Source of the DNA: Shewanella acanthi
GTDB taxonomy: Bacteria > Pseudomonadota > Gammaproteobacteria > Enterobacterales > Shewanellaceae
Assembly (NCBI RefSeq): GCF_019457475.1
Contig: NZ_CP080413.1
Coordinates: 3,906,001-3,970,000 of the forward strand
DNA: 64,000 nt
Reading direction: 5' to 3'
Shown here: piece by piece, positions 19,612 to 27,569 of the stretch
Layout: every line of letters starts with the position of its first letter
Position numbering within the stretch: the stretch's first letter is position 1
Program-made: the position numbers and the translations under genes
The notes under the pieces: model-generated
Told to the model about the DNA's origin: nothing
The model's database searches: none
What the model saw: only the letters and a program-made list of their open reading frames with translations

Positions 19612-21585
19612 ATGAAAATATCAACCCTATCACTTTCCGCTTCGGCGCTGTTGTTGTTGCTCGCAGGAGCACTCGCCGCAGTCGTACTTTGGAGTAGCGA
19701 ACAAAGGCAAGAGATTGAGCAGCAAACCCATGAATTGCAGAGTATTCAACAACATTTCCTCTTGGACGTGCGCCAAGCATTAAATGACTACCTTGCCAGT
19801 GGTAACGCCAGCCAACTCGAACAGGCTAAGGCCAAGCTGAGCAAAATCAATGCCCAATTAGGTGAACTCGAGTTAACTGTAAACGCCGAAAAAGATGCTG
19901 AACTCAAGAACGCCCTTACGCAGTTTATCAATGAGTTAGACACTAAATATCGCGCAGCTGGCAAACTGGCTGGCAATCCAAGGCAGTTATTAGCCCACGC
20001 GGAATCGGAAATGCTCGACTTTAACCGTCGCCTCAGTATTTACGCCGACAAAGGACTTACCACCAATCCCAGCGTGGCCGAGCAGTATTTACAATTGAGC
20101 CGCGAGTTACCCGCTATTGTCTATCAGTTATCCCAACTCACCGACGGCTACCTCATCGATAGAAATCAGCAGCTTAAAAATATACTTACCAGTATGAGCG
20201 GCGAGTTAGATCGTTGGCGCGAAAAGCTTGATGCCCTGCCCTTGATTGGCATTTATGAGCAACAATCGGTGGACGAGTTTGCCCTCGGCAAAAGTGAACC
20301 AGAACAGATAGAAGTGGGCGAAAATGACCGCAGCGAATTGCTCAGTCTTGCCAGTCGCTATAACAAAGAAGTTGCTAACACCCATCAACTGCTGGAAGCC
20401 AACCAACAGATGCAAGCAGCACTACTACAAGCCATGTCCCAAGTAGAACAGCAACTGTTCGAGTTAGGTCAAGCACAGGCAGATAAAAACCAAGCGCTAA
20501 AACAGGAGTTGCAAGTCATTCTTTATACTATGGTTTCAATTATGGCGACATTTGCAATCGGCTATTTGATTCTGCAGCAGCGCCGAGTGGTCAAACCGCT
20601 TAAACGCCTGAATCAAGCCTTTATGAATTTGAGTGAATCTGATCGCCGTGAACGACTAGACATCAACCGTCGCTGCGAGACAGGACAAATTGCCGGCCAT
20701 TTTAATCAACTGCTACACAGATTCGAGCAGGAAGATGAAACGCAGCGCCAACAGATGACTAAGGTTTCCCAATCCTTAAGCCAATTGGTATCGAGAATTT
20801 CGCAGCTCTCCCAATACACTGAGCACACCCAAGCCATTGTGACCGATACACAAACTCAGACGGAATATATTCGCCATCTTGCCCATGAGGTCAGTCATTC
20901 CTCTGGGTTAGTCGAGCAAAGCGCCGCAGAAACCATGCGCCAAATGCAGTCTAGCCAAACCGAAGCGGAGGCAGTTCTTTCGGCAACAGAGCAAACCCAG
21001 AGCGCCGTGGGCCTGTGCCATAGCTCTCTCGAATGCCTGAATAGCTCAGTTACCGATGTGGAAAAAATCATTGATGTGATTAGTAATATTGCCGAGCAGA
21101 CTAATTTACTGGCACTCAATGCCGCCATAGAAGCCGCCAGAGCTGGCGAACAAGGGCGCGGCTTTGCTGTAGTGGCCGATGAGGTGCGTAACTTAAGCCA
21201 GCGCACACAGGTATCCTTAAACGAGATAGTAAACATCCTGCAGCAATTAACCCATTCTAACTTCGCTTTGGGTGAGAGTGTCAACGGTATCGCCAAGGCA
21301 ACCGAGAGCCAAAAACGACGAGCTCAGAGCCTATGGCAAGTCGCACAAAACGTGCGGCAACAGGCGAGCGAGATGGCCGCGACGGCCAAACAGGGGACGA
21401 TGAATGCTAAGAAACAGGTTGATCACCTCAACGAGTTTGTTCGTAGTATGAATAATCTTAAAAGCCAAGCTCATAGCAACTCGCAGCAAAGCGAATTGAT
21501 TGCCCAAGAAGTTCAGCAAAGTGTTGAAGATATTGAGTTAAGCTTAGGGATTCGCGATAAGTCACAGGCTTTAAAAGCCGCTTAA
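19612..21585 (+). CDS. Methyl-accepting chemotaxis protein
   Basis: 657 aa. An N-terminal membrane helix (~8-28) is followed by a long helical periplasmic region (~30-295, no PAS/Cache motif seen), then a second membrane helix (~303-322), HAMP (~323-375) and a signalling domain whose hairpin tip reads [20 protein letters not shown], the invariant CheA/CheW contact. Ligand unknown; the all-helical sensor is of the HBM or four-helix kind. It stands alone about 110 bp after envZ, with its own terminator just after the stop. Confidence 0.93.
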   Translation: MKISTLSLSASALLLLLAGALAAVVLWSSEQRQEIEQQTHELQSIQQHFLLDVRQALNDYLASGNASQLEQAKAKLSKINAQLGELELTVNAEKDAELKNALTQFINELDTKYRAAGKLAGNPRQLLAHAESEMLDFNRRLSIYADKGLTTNPSVAEQYLQLSRELPAIVYQLSQLTDGYLIDRNQQLKNILTSMSGELDRWREKLDALPLIGIYEQQSVDEFALGKSEPEQIEVGENDRSELLSLASRYNKEVANTHQLLEANQQMQAALLQAMSQVEQQLFELGQAQADKNQALKQELQVILYTMVSIMATFAIGYLILQQRRVVKPLKRLNQAFMNLSESDRRERLDINRRCETGQIAGHFNQLLHRFEQEDETQRQQMTKVSQSLSQLVSRISQLSQYTEHTQAIVTDTQTQTEYIRHLAHEVSHSSGLVEQSAAETMRQMQSSQTEAEAVLSATEQTQSAVGLCHSSLECLNSSVTDVEKIIDVISNIAEQTNLLALNAAIEAARAGEQGRGFAVVADEVRNLSQRTQVSLNEIVNILQQLTHSNFALGESVNGIAKATESQKRRAQSLWQVAQNVRQQASEMAATAKQGTMNAKKQVDHLNEFVRSMNNLKSQAHSNSQQSELIAQEVQQSVEDIELSLGIRDKSQALKAA

Positions 21586-21599
21586 GAAAACCATAATAA

Positions 21600-21623
21600 A
21601 AATGGGAGCTTATGCTCCCATTT
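21600..21623. terminator. Intrinsic terminator
   Basis: Perfect 10-bp stem AAATGGGAGC / GCTCCCATTT with a TTAT loop, between the convergent chemoreceptor and peroxiredoxin genes. Short T/A runs on both sides suggest bidirectional use. Confidence 0.75.
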
Positions 21624-21646
21624 AATTCTATCGCTTGAAGTGCTTA

Positions 21647-22120
21647 TTACAGCGCAGCGAGAATCGCTTCAGCTTTGCTCACTTCGAATGACTTTGGCGC
21701 TTCAACATTTAGCGTAGTGACGACGCCATTGTCGATGATCATGGCATAACGCTGTGAGCGAACACCACCAAAACCTGCGGTGTCCATTTCCAGACCTAAC
21801 GCCTTAGTAAAACTCGCATCGCCATCGGCTAACATCATCAGTTCAGAGGCATTTTGCGCTTCGCCCCAGGCTTTCATTACGAAGGCATCGTTGACTGATA
21901 CGCAGGCAATTAAATCAACACCTTTAGACTTCAGTTGGTCGGCCAATACCACATAACCTGGTAAATGGGCTTCTGAACAGGTTGGGGTAAACGCGCCAGG
22001 AACAGCGAACAACACCACTTTTTTACCCGCAAATAGCTCGGTAACTTGATGATTCACCATGCCATCTTTAGTCAGTTGGCTTAACGTTGCAGCGGGTAAT
22101 GTTTGACCTTGAGCAATCAT
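21647..22120 (-). CDS. Peroxiredoxin of the Prx5 family
   Basis: 157 aa. The peroxidatic cysteine is Cys48 in PGAFTPTCSEAH. The only other Cys is Cys73 (IACVSV), and there is no equivalent of the distal resolving Cys seen in two-Cys Prx5, so the enzyme probably uses glutathione or glutaredoxin, or another external thiol, for reduction. It reduces hydrogen peroxide and alkyl hydroperoxides in the cytosol. The Arg that completes the active site is probably in GVRSQRYAM. It lies 71 bp downstream of the surface-protein gene in the same direction, though the functions look unrelated. Confidence 0.92.
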   Translation of the reverse strand: MIAQGQTLPAATLSQLTKDGMVNHQVTELFAGKKVVLFAVPGAFTPTCSEAHLPGYVVLADQLKSKGVDLIACVSVNDAFVMKAWGEAQNASELMMLADGDASFTKALGLEMDTAGFGGVRSQRYAMIIDNGVVTTLNVEAPKSFEVSKAEAILAAL

Positions 22121-22191
22121 GTCTCTCTTCCTTTAGTTAAATTAACCTATCCATACTAGCTCGAAACTCCTCCCAGAAACACGGAGAGAAA

Positions 22192-23136
22192 TTATGCCTT
22201 TGCCCGTTTCAGACGAGTTGCTCCGAATAAGCCAAGGAATAACAAGCCGATAGATGACAAGGCACCGCCGCTTTCTTCAACGATAATGACTTCACTGCCC
22301 TGGTCGCGATCGCTGCTCTCTAGCGGCAAGGCATAGAGACCATCGGTTTCATCCGCGCTGATGGTTGCGACTATATCGCTATAACCAACCTCGTAAACAT
22401 CAATCAACACATCGTAATAGTCAGTGCTATAACCCGAATAAAGGGTCGTCAGTACTTCGTAATCATCCGTTGTCGAATCACCATAAATAGTGAACACATC
22501 TGTGGTGTAATAGTGTACCCAAGGGCCGCCATTACGGCTCAAATAGAGTTCGGCATAAAGGTCGGCACGCTCGTTGAGGTAAGCACCGAATACGTCTACA
22601 TCGAAGGTGACACTAAAAGTTTGATAAAAACCATCGTAATCAAAGTCTTCAAATAAGCGGCTATAGGCTTCATAGATAGCAAAATCGTGATAAACCGGCG
22701 AACGATAGGGATCGGCAGTGCTGGCGCTAGACGTTGGAATTGGCTGACTCAGATGCTCGGCAATCACTTGGTCTCGGGTCTTAGGTGTGGCACCCACTAG
22801 CTGTACTTTGGTACCGGAAGTTCGTGGTGATAATGAAGGTGCAAAGGATTTTACCGCTGCGACGGCTGCATCCCCCACACTTTGAGCAGGCGCAGATTGC
22901 TTAAGTAACTCCATCGCTTGCTGCTGTTGTAGTGCATTTTCGCCTTCATCGGCCTTTTTTACTATACCCACGCTACCGACACTAAAGGGATCAATAGATG
23001 TTGGTGCTTGGCTTGAAGCTTCAAGAGGTTCAGCACTGACCGAAAAGGCACCGACCAACAATGCTGCGATGGCTGTAGAGGTCACCAATAGCGAATTGGT
23101 TTTGTCTTTTACGGTTAATTTTTTAAATGTGTTCAT
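22192..23136 (-). CDS. Choice-of-anchor H family surface protein with GlyGly-CTERM tail
   Basis: 314 aa. A signal peptide (~1-35) is followed by a Ser/Ala/Gln-rich segment, then a Tyr/Asp-rich beta domain (~165-275) with repeated patterns such as FEDFDYDGFYQTF, FTIYGDSTTDDYEV and GYSTDYYDVLIDVYEVG, which matches the choice-of-anchor H family as I recall it. The C-terminus is a GlyGly-CTERM signal: Gly-Gly, a hydrophobic helix (IGLLFLGLFGA), then a basic end (RLKRAKA). Such tails are cut by rhombosortase, and the protein is then exported or anchored at the surface. Function unknown. A direct-repeat motif 57 bp upstream of the start suggests two-component control. Confidence 0.85.
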   Translation of the reverse strand: MNTFKKLTVKDKTNSLLVTSTAIAALLVGAFSVSAEPLEASSQAPTSIDPFSVGSVGIVKKADEGENALQQQQAMELLKQSAPAQSVGDAAVAAVKSFAPSLSPRTSGTKVQLVGATPKTRDQVIAEHLSQPIPTSSASTADPYRSPVYHDFAIYEAYSRLFEDFDYDGFYQTFSVTFDVDVFGAYLNERADLYAELYLSRNGGPWVHYYTTDVFTIYGDSTTDDYEVLTTLYSGYSTDYYDVLIDVYEVGYSDIVATISADETDGLYALPLESSDRDQGSEVIIVEESGGALSSIGLLFLGLFGATRLKRAKA

Positions 23137-23192
23137 TTGTAAAACCCCACGAAAATCCTTTCTAAATTGGCCACATTAAAGAGCAAGTAAAG

Positions 23193-23208
23193 TGAACGCA
23201 CGCTGAAC
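23193..23208 (-). promoter_or_regulatory. Candidate response-regulator site (direct repeat, 11-bp period)
   Basis: Minus strand reads GTTCAGCGTGCGTTCA: GTTCA-N6-GTTCA, half-sites one helical turn apart, as bound head-to-tail by OmpR/PhoP-class regulators. It is 57 bp upstream of the anchor-H start. Confidence 0.45.
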
Positions 23209-23242
23209 ATCAAAACACCAAGTAAATTTGGTTTAAAAATGC

Positions 23243-23258
23243 GTTCAGCGACAATTCA
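23243..23258 (+). promoter_or_regulatory. Candidate response-regulator site, second copy
   Basis: Plus strand reads GTTCAGCGACAATTCA, sharing GTTCAGCG with the site at 23193-23208 in inverted orientation. It is 263 bp upstream of the PepSY gene. Confidence 0.4.
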
Positions 23259-23521
23259 TCTAGGGTGATTAATACTCGAACCACTTTGTAGAAAATGCCA
23301 CTCTCGTCTCAGATAAAAAGAGTGTGGAGGTTAAGATGAGTCACCGAATTTGACGTAGTCACGGTGCTGATCACATCAATTTACAATGATATTTAACTGA
23401 ATTGTGTTTACCAATTGGCTGATCTCTTTATGTTTGTTAAGGTGATAGGAAAATTATCATCTCGATAAGTATCCCTCAGACTACTCATTCAGGATCGCCG
23501 ATACATTCGCGGGTAACAGAT

Positions 23522-23824
23522 ATGAAACTTGGTTTGACACTGACCCTAGTCGCTTGCCTATGCCTCTCCTTTGGCGCCAAGGCGGGCAATGATAAACATC
23601 AGGATCGTCATCAATCCCGTGAGCAGGGGGCGAAGACTGAACAGCGTCGTCTTGCTGTGAACGGTCCAGATCAAGCTGTTGCTATTGCTCAGCGGCAATA
23701 CCGCGGTAAAGTATTAAGCGTCCAATCGAGCGGCGCAGGTTATAGGGTCAAAATCCTCAATAATGATGGCCAAGTGTTTTCAGTATCGGTTGACGCTGCT
23801 TCTGGGCGCGTGTCGAGGAAATAA
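23522..23824 (+). CDS. Small secreted PepSY-domain protein
   Basis: 100 aa. Signal peptide ~1-21 (cleavage after AKA), then a charged His/Gln/Arg linker, then one PepSY-like repeat (~48-98: PDQAVAIAQRQYRGKVLSVQ ... YRVKILNNDGQVFSVSVD). Small periplasmic PepSY proteins often precede PhoP/QseB-type two-component genes and may modulate the sensor. Here the response regulator starts two bases after the stop, so it is the first gene of a three-gene operon. Confidence 0.85.
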   Translation: MKLGLTLTLVACLCLSFGAKAGNDKHQDRHQSREQGAKTEQRRLAVNGPDQAVAIAQRQYRGKVLSVQSSGAGYRVKILNNDGQVFSVSVDAASGRVSRK

Positions 23825-23826
23825 TT

Positions 23827-24522
23827 ATGCGACTGCTGTTGGTTGAAGACGATTTAGAACTGCAAAGCAATTTAAAACAGCATTTACTCGATGCCCATTA
23901 CAGCGTAGATGCTTCCAGCGATGGCGAAGAAGGCCTTTTTCAAGCCCTTGAATACAATTACGATGCTGCCATTATCGATGTTGGTCTGCCAAAGCTTGAT
24001 GGAATTAGCTTGATTCAACAGGTGCGCCAAAAGGAACGTGACTTTCCAATTTTAATCTTAACGGCTCGAGATAGCTGGCAAGATAAAGTTGAAGGCTTAG
24101 ACGCTGGCGCCGATGACTACCTCACCAAACCCTTCCATCCCCAAGAACTGATCGCCCGTTTAAAGGCGCTCATTCGCCGCTCTGCGGGAAAAGCTAGCCC
24201 AGTTATCACTAATGGCCCCTTTAGCCTCAATACCAGTAGCCTAGAGGTCCGTAAGGGGGAGGAGTTGATAACCTTAAGTGGCTCAGAATACAAATTGTTT
24301 GAAATTTTTATGCTCCACCCAGGTGAAGTAAAATCGAAAACAGTATTAACCGAACATATTTACGATCAGGATTTTGACCTCGATTCCAATGTCATCGAAG
24401 TCTTTATTCGCCGTTTGCGCAAAAAGCTCGACCCAGACAATCAATACAATCTGATTGAAACCCTGCGTGGACAAGGCTATCGCTTGAGAGTGATTTCTTC
24501 TGAGCAAGGCGCCAATGACTAA
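23827..24522 (+). CDS. PhoP/QseB-class response regulator
   Basis: 231 aa. Receiver with phospho-acceptor Asp51 in AIIDVGLPKLDG and Lys in LTKPFHP; winged-helix domain from ~130 ending RGQGYRL. It belongs to the OmpR family, nearest PhoP or QseB in form. It overlaps the kinase gene by 8 bp. The signal and regulon are unknown; the 11-bp-period repeats near the neighbouring genes are candidate binding sites. Confidence 0.92.
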   Translation: MRLLLVEDDLELQSNLKQHLLDAHYSVDASSDGEEGLFQALEYNYDAAIIDVGLPKLDGISLIQQVRQKERDFPILILTARDSWQDKVEGLDAGADDYLTKPFHPQELIARLKALIRRSAGKASPVITNGPFSLNTSSLEVRKGEELITLSGSEYKLFEIFMLHPGEVKSKTVLTEHIYDQDFDLDSNVIEVFIRRLRKKLDPDNQYNLIETLRGQGYRLRVISSEQGAND

Positions 24523-25879
24523 GCGAGTGTTTCGTTGGCAACTGCTCAATTCGCTTAAAACTCGGCTCGTCCTCAGCGTGCTGTTGTTCATTTTGGTGCT
24601 TTTACCGCTGATTGGCGTCGCCCTCAATGATGCCTTTACCGAACAAGTACGTAGCTCAGCTAAAAATGAGCTAAGTGCCTATGTCTATTCAGTTTTGGCT
24701 GTTACCGAGGTCGAAAATCAGCAGATATTCATTCCCGAACTAGTGCTTGAAAATCGTTTTAACCTTATTCAATCAGGACTTTATGCTATCGCCACGACCG
24801 AAGACGCTGAGCACAATCAGAGTATCGTCTGGCATTCACAATCCTTTATGGGGATTACCCCCTTAAGCAAATTTAACGCCCCCCCCACAGGCCAAAGTGC
24901 GTTTTCGCAAATAAAGCTCGAAGGGGAATCCCATTTGATTTACAGCTTTAGCGTGAGTTTTGCGACACAAAACGACAACGTGCCCGTCACTATTCACATC
25001 ATTAAGGATGAGCAGGAATTTAAGGAGCAGATCCACGAATTCAACCAACTCTTGTGGACTTGGTTACTGATCTTGATTGCGGTGATGTTAGTGTTCCAAT
25101 TAAGCTGGCTGGCGTGGACCATTAGACCTTTAGCGCGTTTTACCCAGGAGCTACGCGATGTCGAGCAGGGTAAATCGACCCAGTTAAGCAGCCAATATCC
25201 TAGCGAATTACAGGCGGTCGCTCGCCAGCTCAATATCTTACTGAATACCGAGCAGGCGCAGCGAAAACGCTATCGCAATGCCTTATCAGATCTCGCCCAC
25301 AGCCTAAAAACCCCTCTGGCTGTGATCAAAAGCCAAGCCGATTTGAGCGAGGCCTCAAGCGAGCAAGTCTCTGCCATCAACCGTATTATCAGTCATCAGC
25401 TCAAACGCGCCCAAACCGCTGCCGCCGCTTCTTGGCATTTGGGTATCAGGGTCGATAATGTCGCAGCCAAATTGCTAAGAACCTTAGCGAAAATATATCG
25501 AGACCCTCAATTAGACCTGCAGGGCGAGCTGTCACCTAAGGCCGTATTTAAGGGTGATGAAGCCGACCTCACTGAAATCATGGGCAATTTACTCGACAAC
25601 GCCTGCAAGGCTGCGAAGTCTAAGGTCAAACTCACTGTCACCGGGGATGCCTACAAATTACAACTCAGCATCGAAGATGATGGCCCAGGCATTAGTGAAG
25701 CAATGCAAAATCAGATATTTGAACGGGGTATTCGCGCCGATTCCTATCGCCAAGGCAATGGTATTGGTTTAGCAATCGTGAGCGATCTGGTGGATAGTTA
25801 TAATGGCCGAATTTCAGTATCACGTTCAGAAACCTTAGGCGGAGCAAAGTTTTCGGTTAACTTTACCCATTCGGCTTAA
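24515..25879 (+). CDS. PhoQ-like sensor histidine kinase
   Basis: 454 aa. Two membrane segments (~18-38 and ~180-200) flank a periplasmic sensor of about 140 residues; a HAMP-like linker follows. The HisKA motif LSDLAHSLKTPLAVIKSQ (His262) is the PhoQ-type form (HSLKTPLA rather than HELRTPL). The HATPase has the N box MGNLLDNACKAAK and GNGIGLAIVSDL. Divalent-cation or peptide sensing as in PhoQ is only an inference, because the periplasmic domain shows no dense acidic patch I can point to. Confidence 0.9.
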   Translation: MTKRVFRWQLLNSLKTRLVLSVLLFILVLLPLIGVALNDAFTEQVRSSAKNELSAYVYSVLAVTEVENQQIFIPELVLENRFNLIQSGLYAIATTEDAEHNQSIVWHSQSFMGITPLSKFNAPPTGQSAFSQIKLEGESHLIYSFSVSFATQNDNVPVTIHIIKDEQEFKEQIHEFNQLLWTWLLILIAVMLVFQLSWLAWTIRPLARFTQELRDVEQGKSTQLSSQYPSELQAVARQLNILLNTEQAQRKRYRNALSDLAHSLKTPLAVIKSQADLSEASSEQVSAINRIISHQLKRAQTAAAASWHLGIRVDNVAAKLLRTLAKIYRDPQLDLQGELSPKAVFKGDEADLTEIMGNLLDNACKAAKSKVKLTVTGDAYKLQLSIEDDGPGISEAMQNQIFERGIRADSYRQGNGIGLAIVSDLVDSYNGRISVSRSETLGGAKFSVNFTHSA

Positions 25880-25956
25880 CCAATTGTAATTTAATGATTT
25901 AAGTTCAATTGCCTCCGTTTATTTCTACATCATTTACCTGATTAGCCCTGATTAAC

Positions 25957-25972
25957 TTTCAGCTTATGTTCA
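25957..25972 (+). promoter_or_regulatory. Candidate response-regulator site upstream of DUF3300 gene
   Basis: TTTCAGCTTATGTTCA, the third match to TTCAGC-N4-R-TTCA. It ends 56 bp before the DUF3300 ATG, the same distance as the site before the anchor-H gene. Confidence 0.4.
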
Positions 25973-26028
25973 TGTTCACCCCCCTATTATGCCCCTAACA
26001 TCCTTAAATAGGATTATTGGAGCGAACC

Positions 26029-27537
26029 ATGAACAAATTACTTCGTTGGAAATGGCTAGTGTTAACGGTGGCATTAATTGCTTTACCTTTCACTGCACCA
26101 ACCCAAGCAGCTGGCGTATCCACTAGCCAAGGCTCGAGTGCATCGATGAGCCAAGCCGAGCTTGAGCAAATGCTCGCGCCTATCGCACTCTATCCAGATA
26201 CTCTCCTGACCCATATTCTAATTGCCTCGACCTACCCGCTTGAGGTGGTTCAGGCGCAGCGCTACTTAGAGGACAATCCTAATTTATCGGTCGACCAAGT
26301 GATGTCTCGTACCGAAGACAAGGACTGGGACCCTAGTGTTAAAGCACTCATGGGTTTCCCAACTGTGCTGGAGAAAATGGGGGATAACTTAGACTGGACT
26401 CAGAATCTGGGAGAAGCCTTTTTGGCCGATGAGGGCCAAGTCATGGATGCTATCCAGTCATTAAGACAGCAAGCAGATAAAGCGGACAACTTGTCGGATA
26501 TGGACAACGTGGCCGTTACTCGTGCCAATAACCAAATCATTATTGAACCCGCAAGACCCGAAGTGATCTACGTGCCTTACTATGACCCACGTGTGGTTTA
26601 TGGGCCTTGGCGTTGGGGTGTGGCTTATCCGCCAGTTTATTGGGACTTTGGCCACTATTACTCACATCGTCCAGGCGTGAGCATTTACTGGTCACCTGGT
26701 ATCAATATTTCCTTTAACTTCTTCTTTAGCTCATTCCGTTGGCATGACCACAGAGTTGTTGTGATAGACCACCATCATTCACATCGCTACCGTCCACTGA
26801 ATCGATATTCAGCGAGCTATGGAGCCCAACCTTGGAAACATAAACCTGAGCATAGACGAGGCGTTGTCTACCATAATCCGGTTGTGAAACAACGCTATCC
26901 AAGTCATGGCAAATTTTCGCCACGTGATGCGCATTCCAATGGTGGCCCACGCCATAATAGCCAATATGCAAAGCCCAAGGATCAGCATGATCCACGTCAT
27001 AATTTGGGTAATAAAGGGATTGGCAACGACAAAGGTAGTCATAGCTACAGCCGTGATCGCGACCATGCACCTAACTTTAAAAACACTCAGGCGGCATTAA
27101 AAGAACGTCGCGATGCGCAGACTAATCATGCTCTACCAAACCGAGATAATAAAGCGCAGCTAACCAGAGATAACAAAGACCAAGGCCGCGTGGATAACGC
27201 TCGACCCGACAATAAAGCATCTCAGCCGCAGCTGAAAAATTCGAGGGAGCAACCTAGGGATAATGCTCAGCGTCATGTCCAACCTCGTACACAGGAGATC
27301 CGTGCTCAGCAACCTCCAAAACAGGTTAGCCCTCGCCCAGAGGTTAAGCGTGCAGAACCACAACGCATGGAACACCGTCAAATCGCTCCAAGACAACAGG
27401 AGCAACGTCAGCCGGTTCAAAAACATCAGGAAACTCGTGTAAGACAAGAGCCTCGCCAACAGATACAGGCAGCGCGTGGTGGGGAGCACCGTTCTAGCCG
27501 CCCTGCTCAAGGTCAAGTGCGCCACCATAGGGAATAA
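26029..27537 (+). CDS. DUF3300 domain exported protein with basic, Gln/Arg-rich tail
   Basis: 502 aa from the ATG at 26029 (GGAG seven bases upstream); a TTG four codons earlier is unlikely. Signal peptide ~1-30, then a DUF3300 domain (~45-230: LAPIALYPDTLLTHILIA, RPEVIYVPYYDPRVVYGPW, and aromatic Trp/Tyr-rich strands). The last ~250 residues are low-complexity: His, Asn, Arg, Gln and Pro, strongly basic and probably disordered. Function unknown. It follows the PhoQ-like gene by 150 bp in the same direction and shares a candidate operator with that region, suggesting an envelope stress role. The tail could bind polyanions such as LPS or nucleic acid. Confidence 0.85.
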   Translation: MNKLLRWKWLVLTVALIALPFTAPTQAAGVSTSQGSSASMSQAELEQMLAPIALYPDTLLTHILIASTYPLEVVQAQRYLEDNPNLSVDQVMSRTEDKDWDPSVKALMGFPTVLEKMGDNLDWTQNLGEAFLADEGQVMDAIQSLRQQADKADNLSDMDNVAVTRANNQIIIEPARPEVIYVPYYDPRVVYGPWRWGVAYPPVYWDFGHYYSHRPGVSIYWSPGINISFNFFFSSFRWHDHRVVVIDHHHSHRYRPLNRYSASYGAQPWKHKPEHRRGVVYHNPVVKQRYPSHGKFSPRDAHSNGGPRHNSQYAKPKDQHDPRHNLGNKGIGNDKGSHSYSRDRDHAPNFKNTQAALKERRDAQTNHALPNRDNKAQLTRDNKDQGRVDNARPDNKASQPQLKNSREQPRDNAQRHVQPRTQEIRAQQPPKQVSPRPEVKRAEPQRMEHRQIAPRQQEQRQPVQKHQETRVRQEPRQQIQAARGGEHRSSRPAQGQVRHHRE

Positions 27538-27542
27538 GTCGC

Positions 27543-27569
27543 AAAAGAGCGCGATTATCGCGCTCTTTT
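27543..27569. terminator. Bidirectional intrinsic terminator
   Basis: Perfect 12-bp stem AAAAGAGCGCGA / TCGCGCTCTTTT with a TTA loop, T-runs on both strands. It lies exactly between the convergent DUF3300 and GGDEF-EAL genes, abutting the stop of the latter. Confidence 0.9.

Larger units (their letters stand above)
23137..23521. other. Divergent regulatory region between anchor-H gene and PepSY-two-component operon
   Basis: 385 bp with no gene. It holds two copies, in opposite directions, of a direct-repeat motif TTCAGC-N4-R-TTCA (see the two sites below), and AT-rich sequence between them and the PepSY gene. No terminator-like hairpin was seen. Confidence 0.6.
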
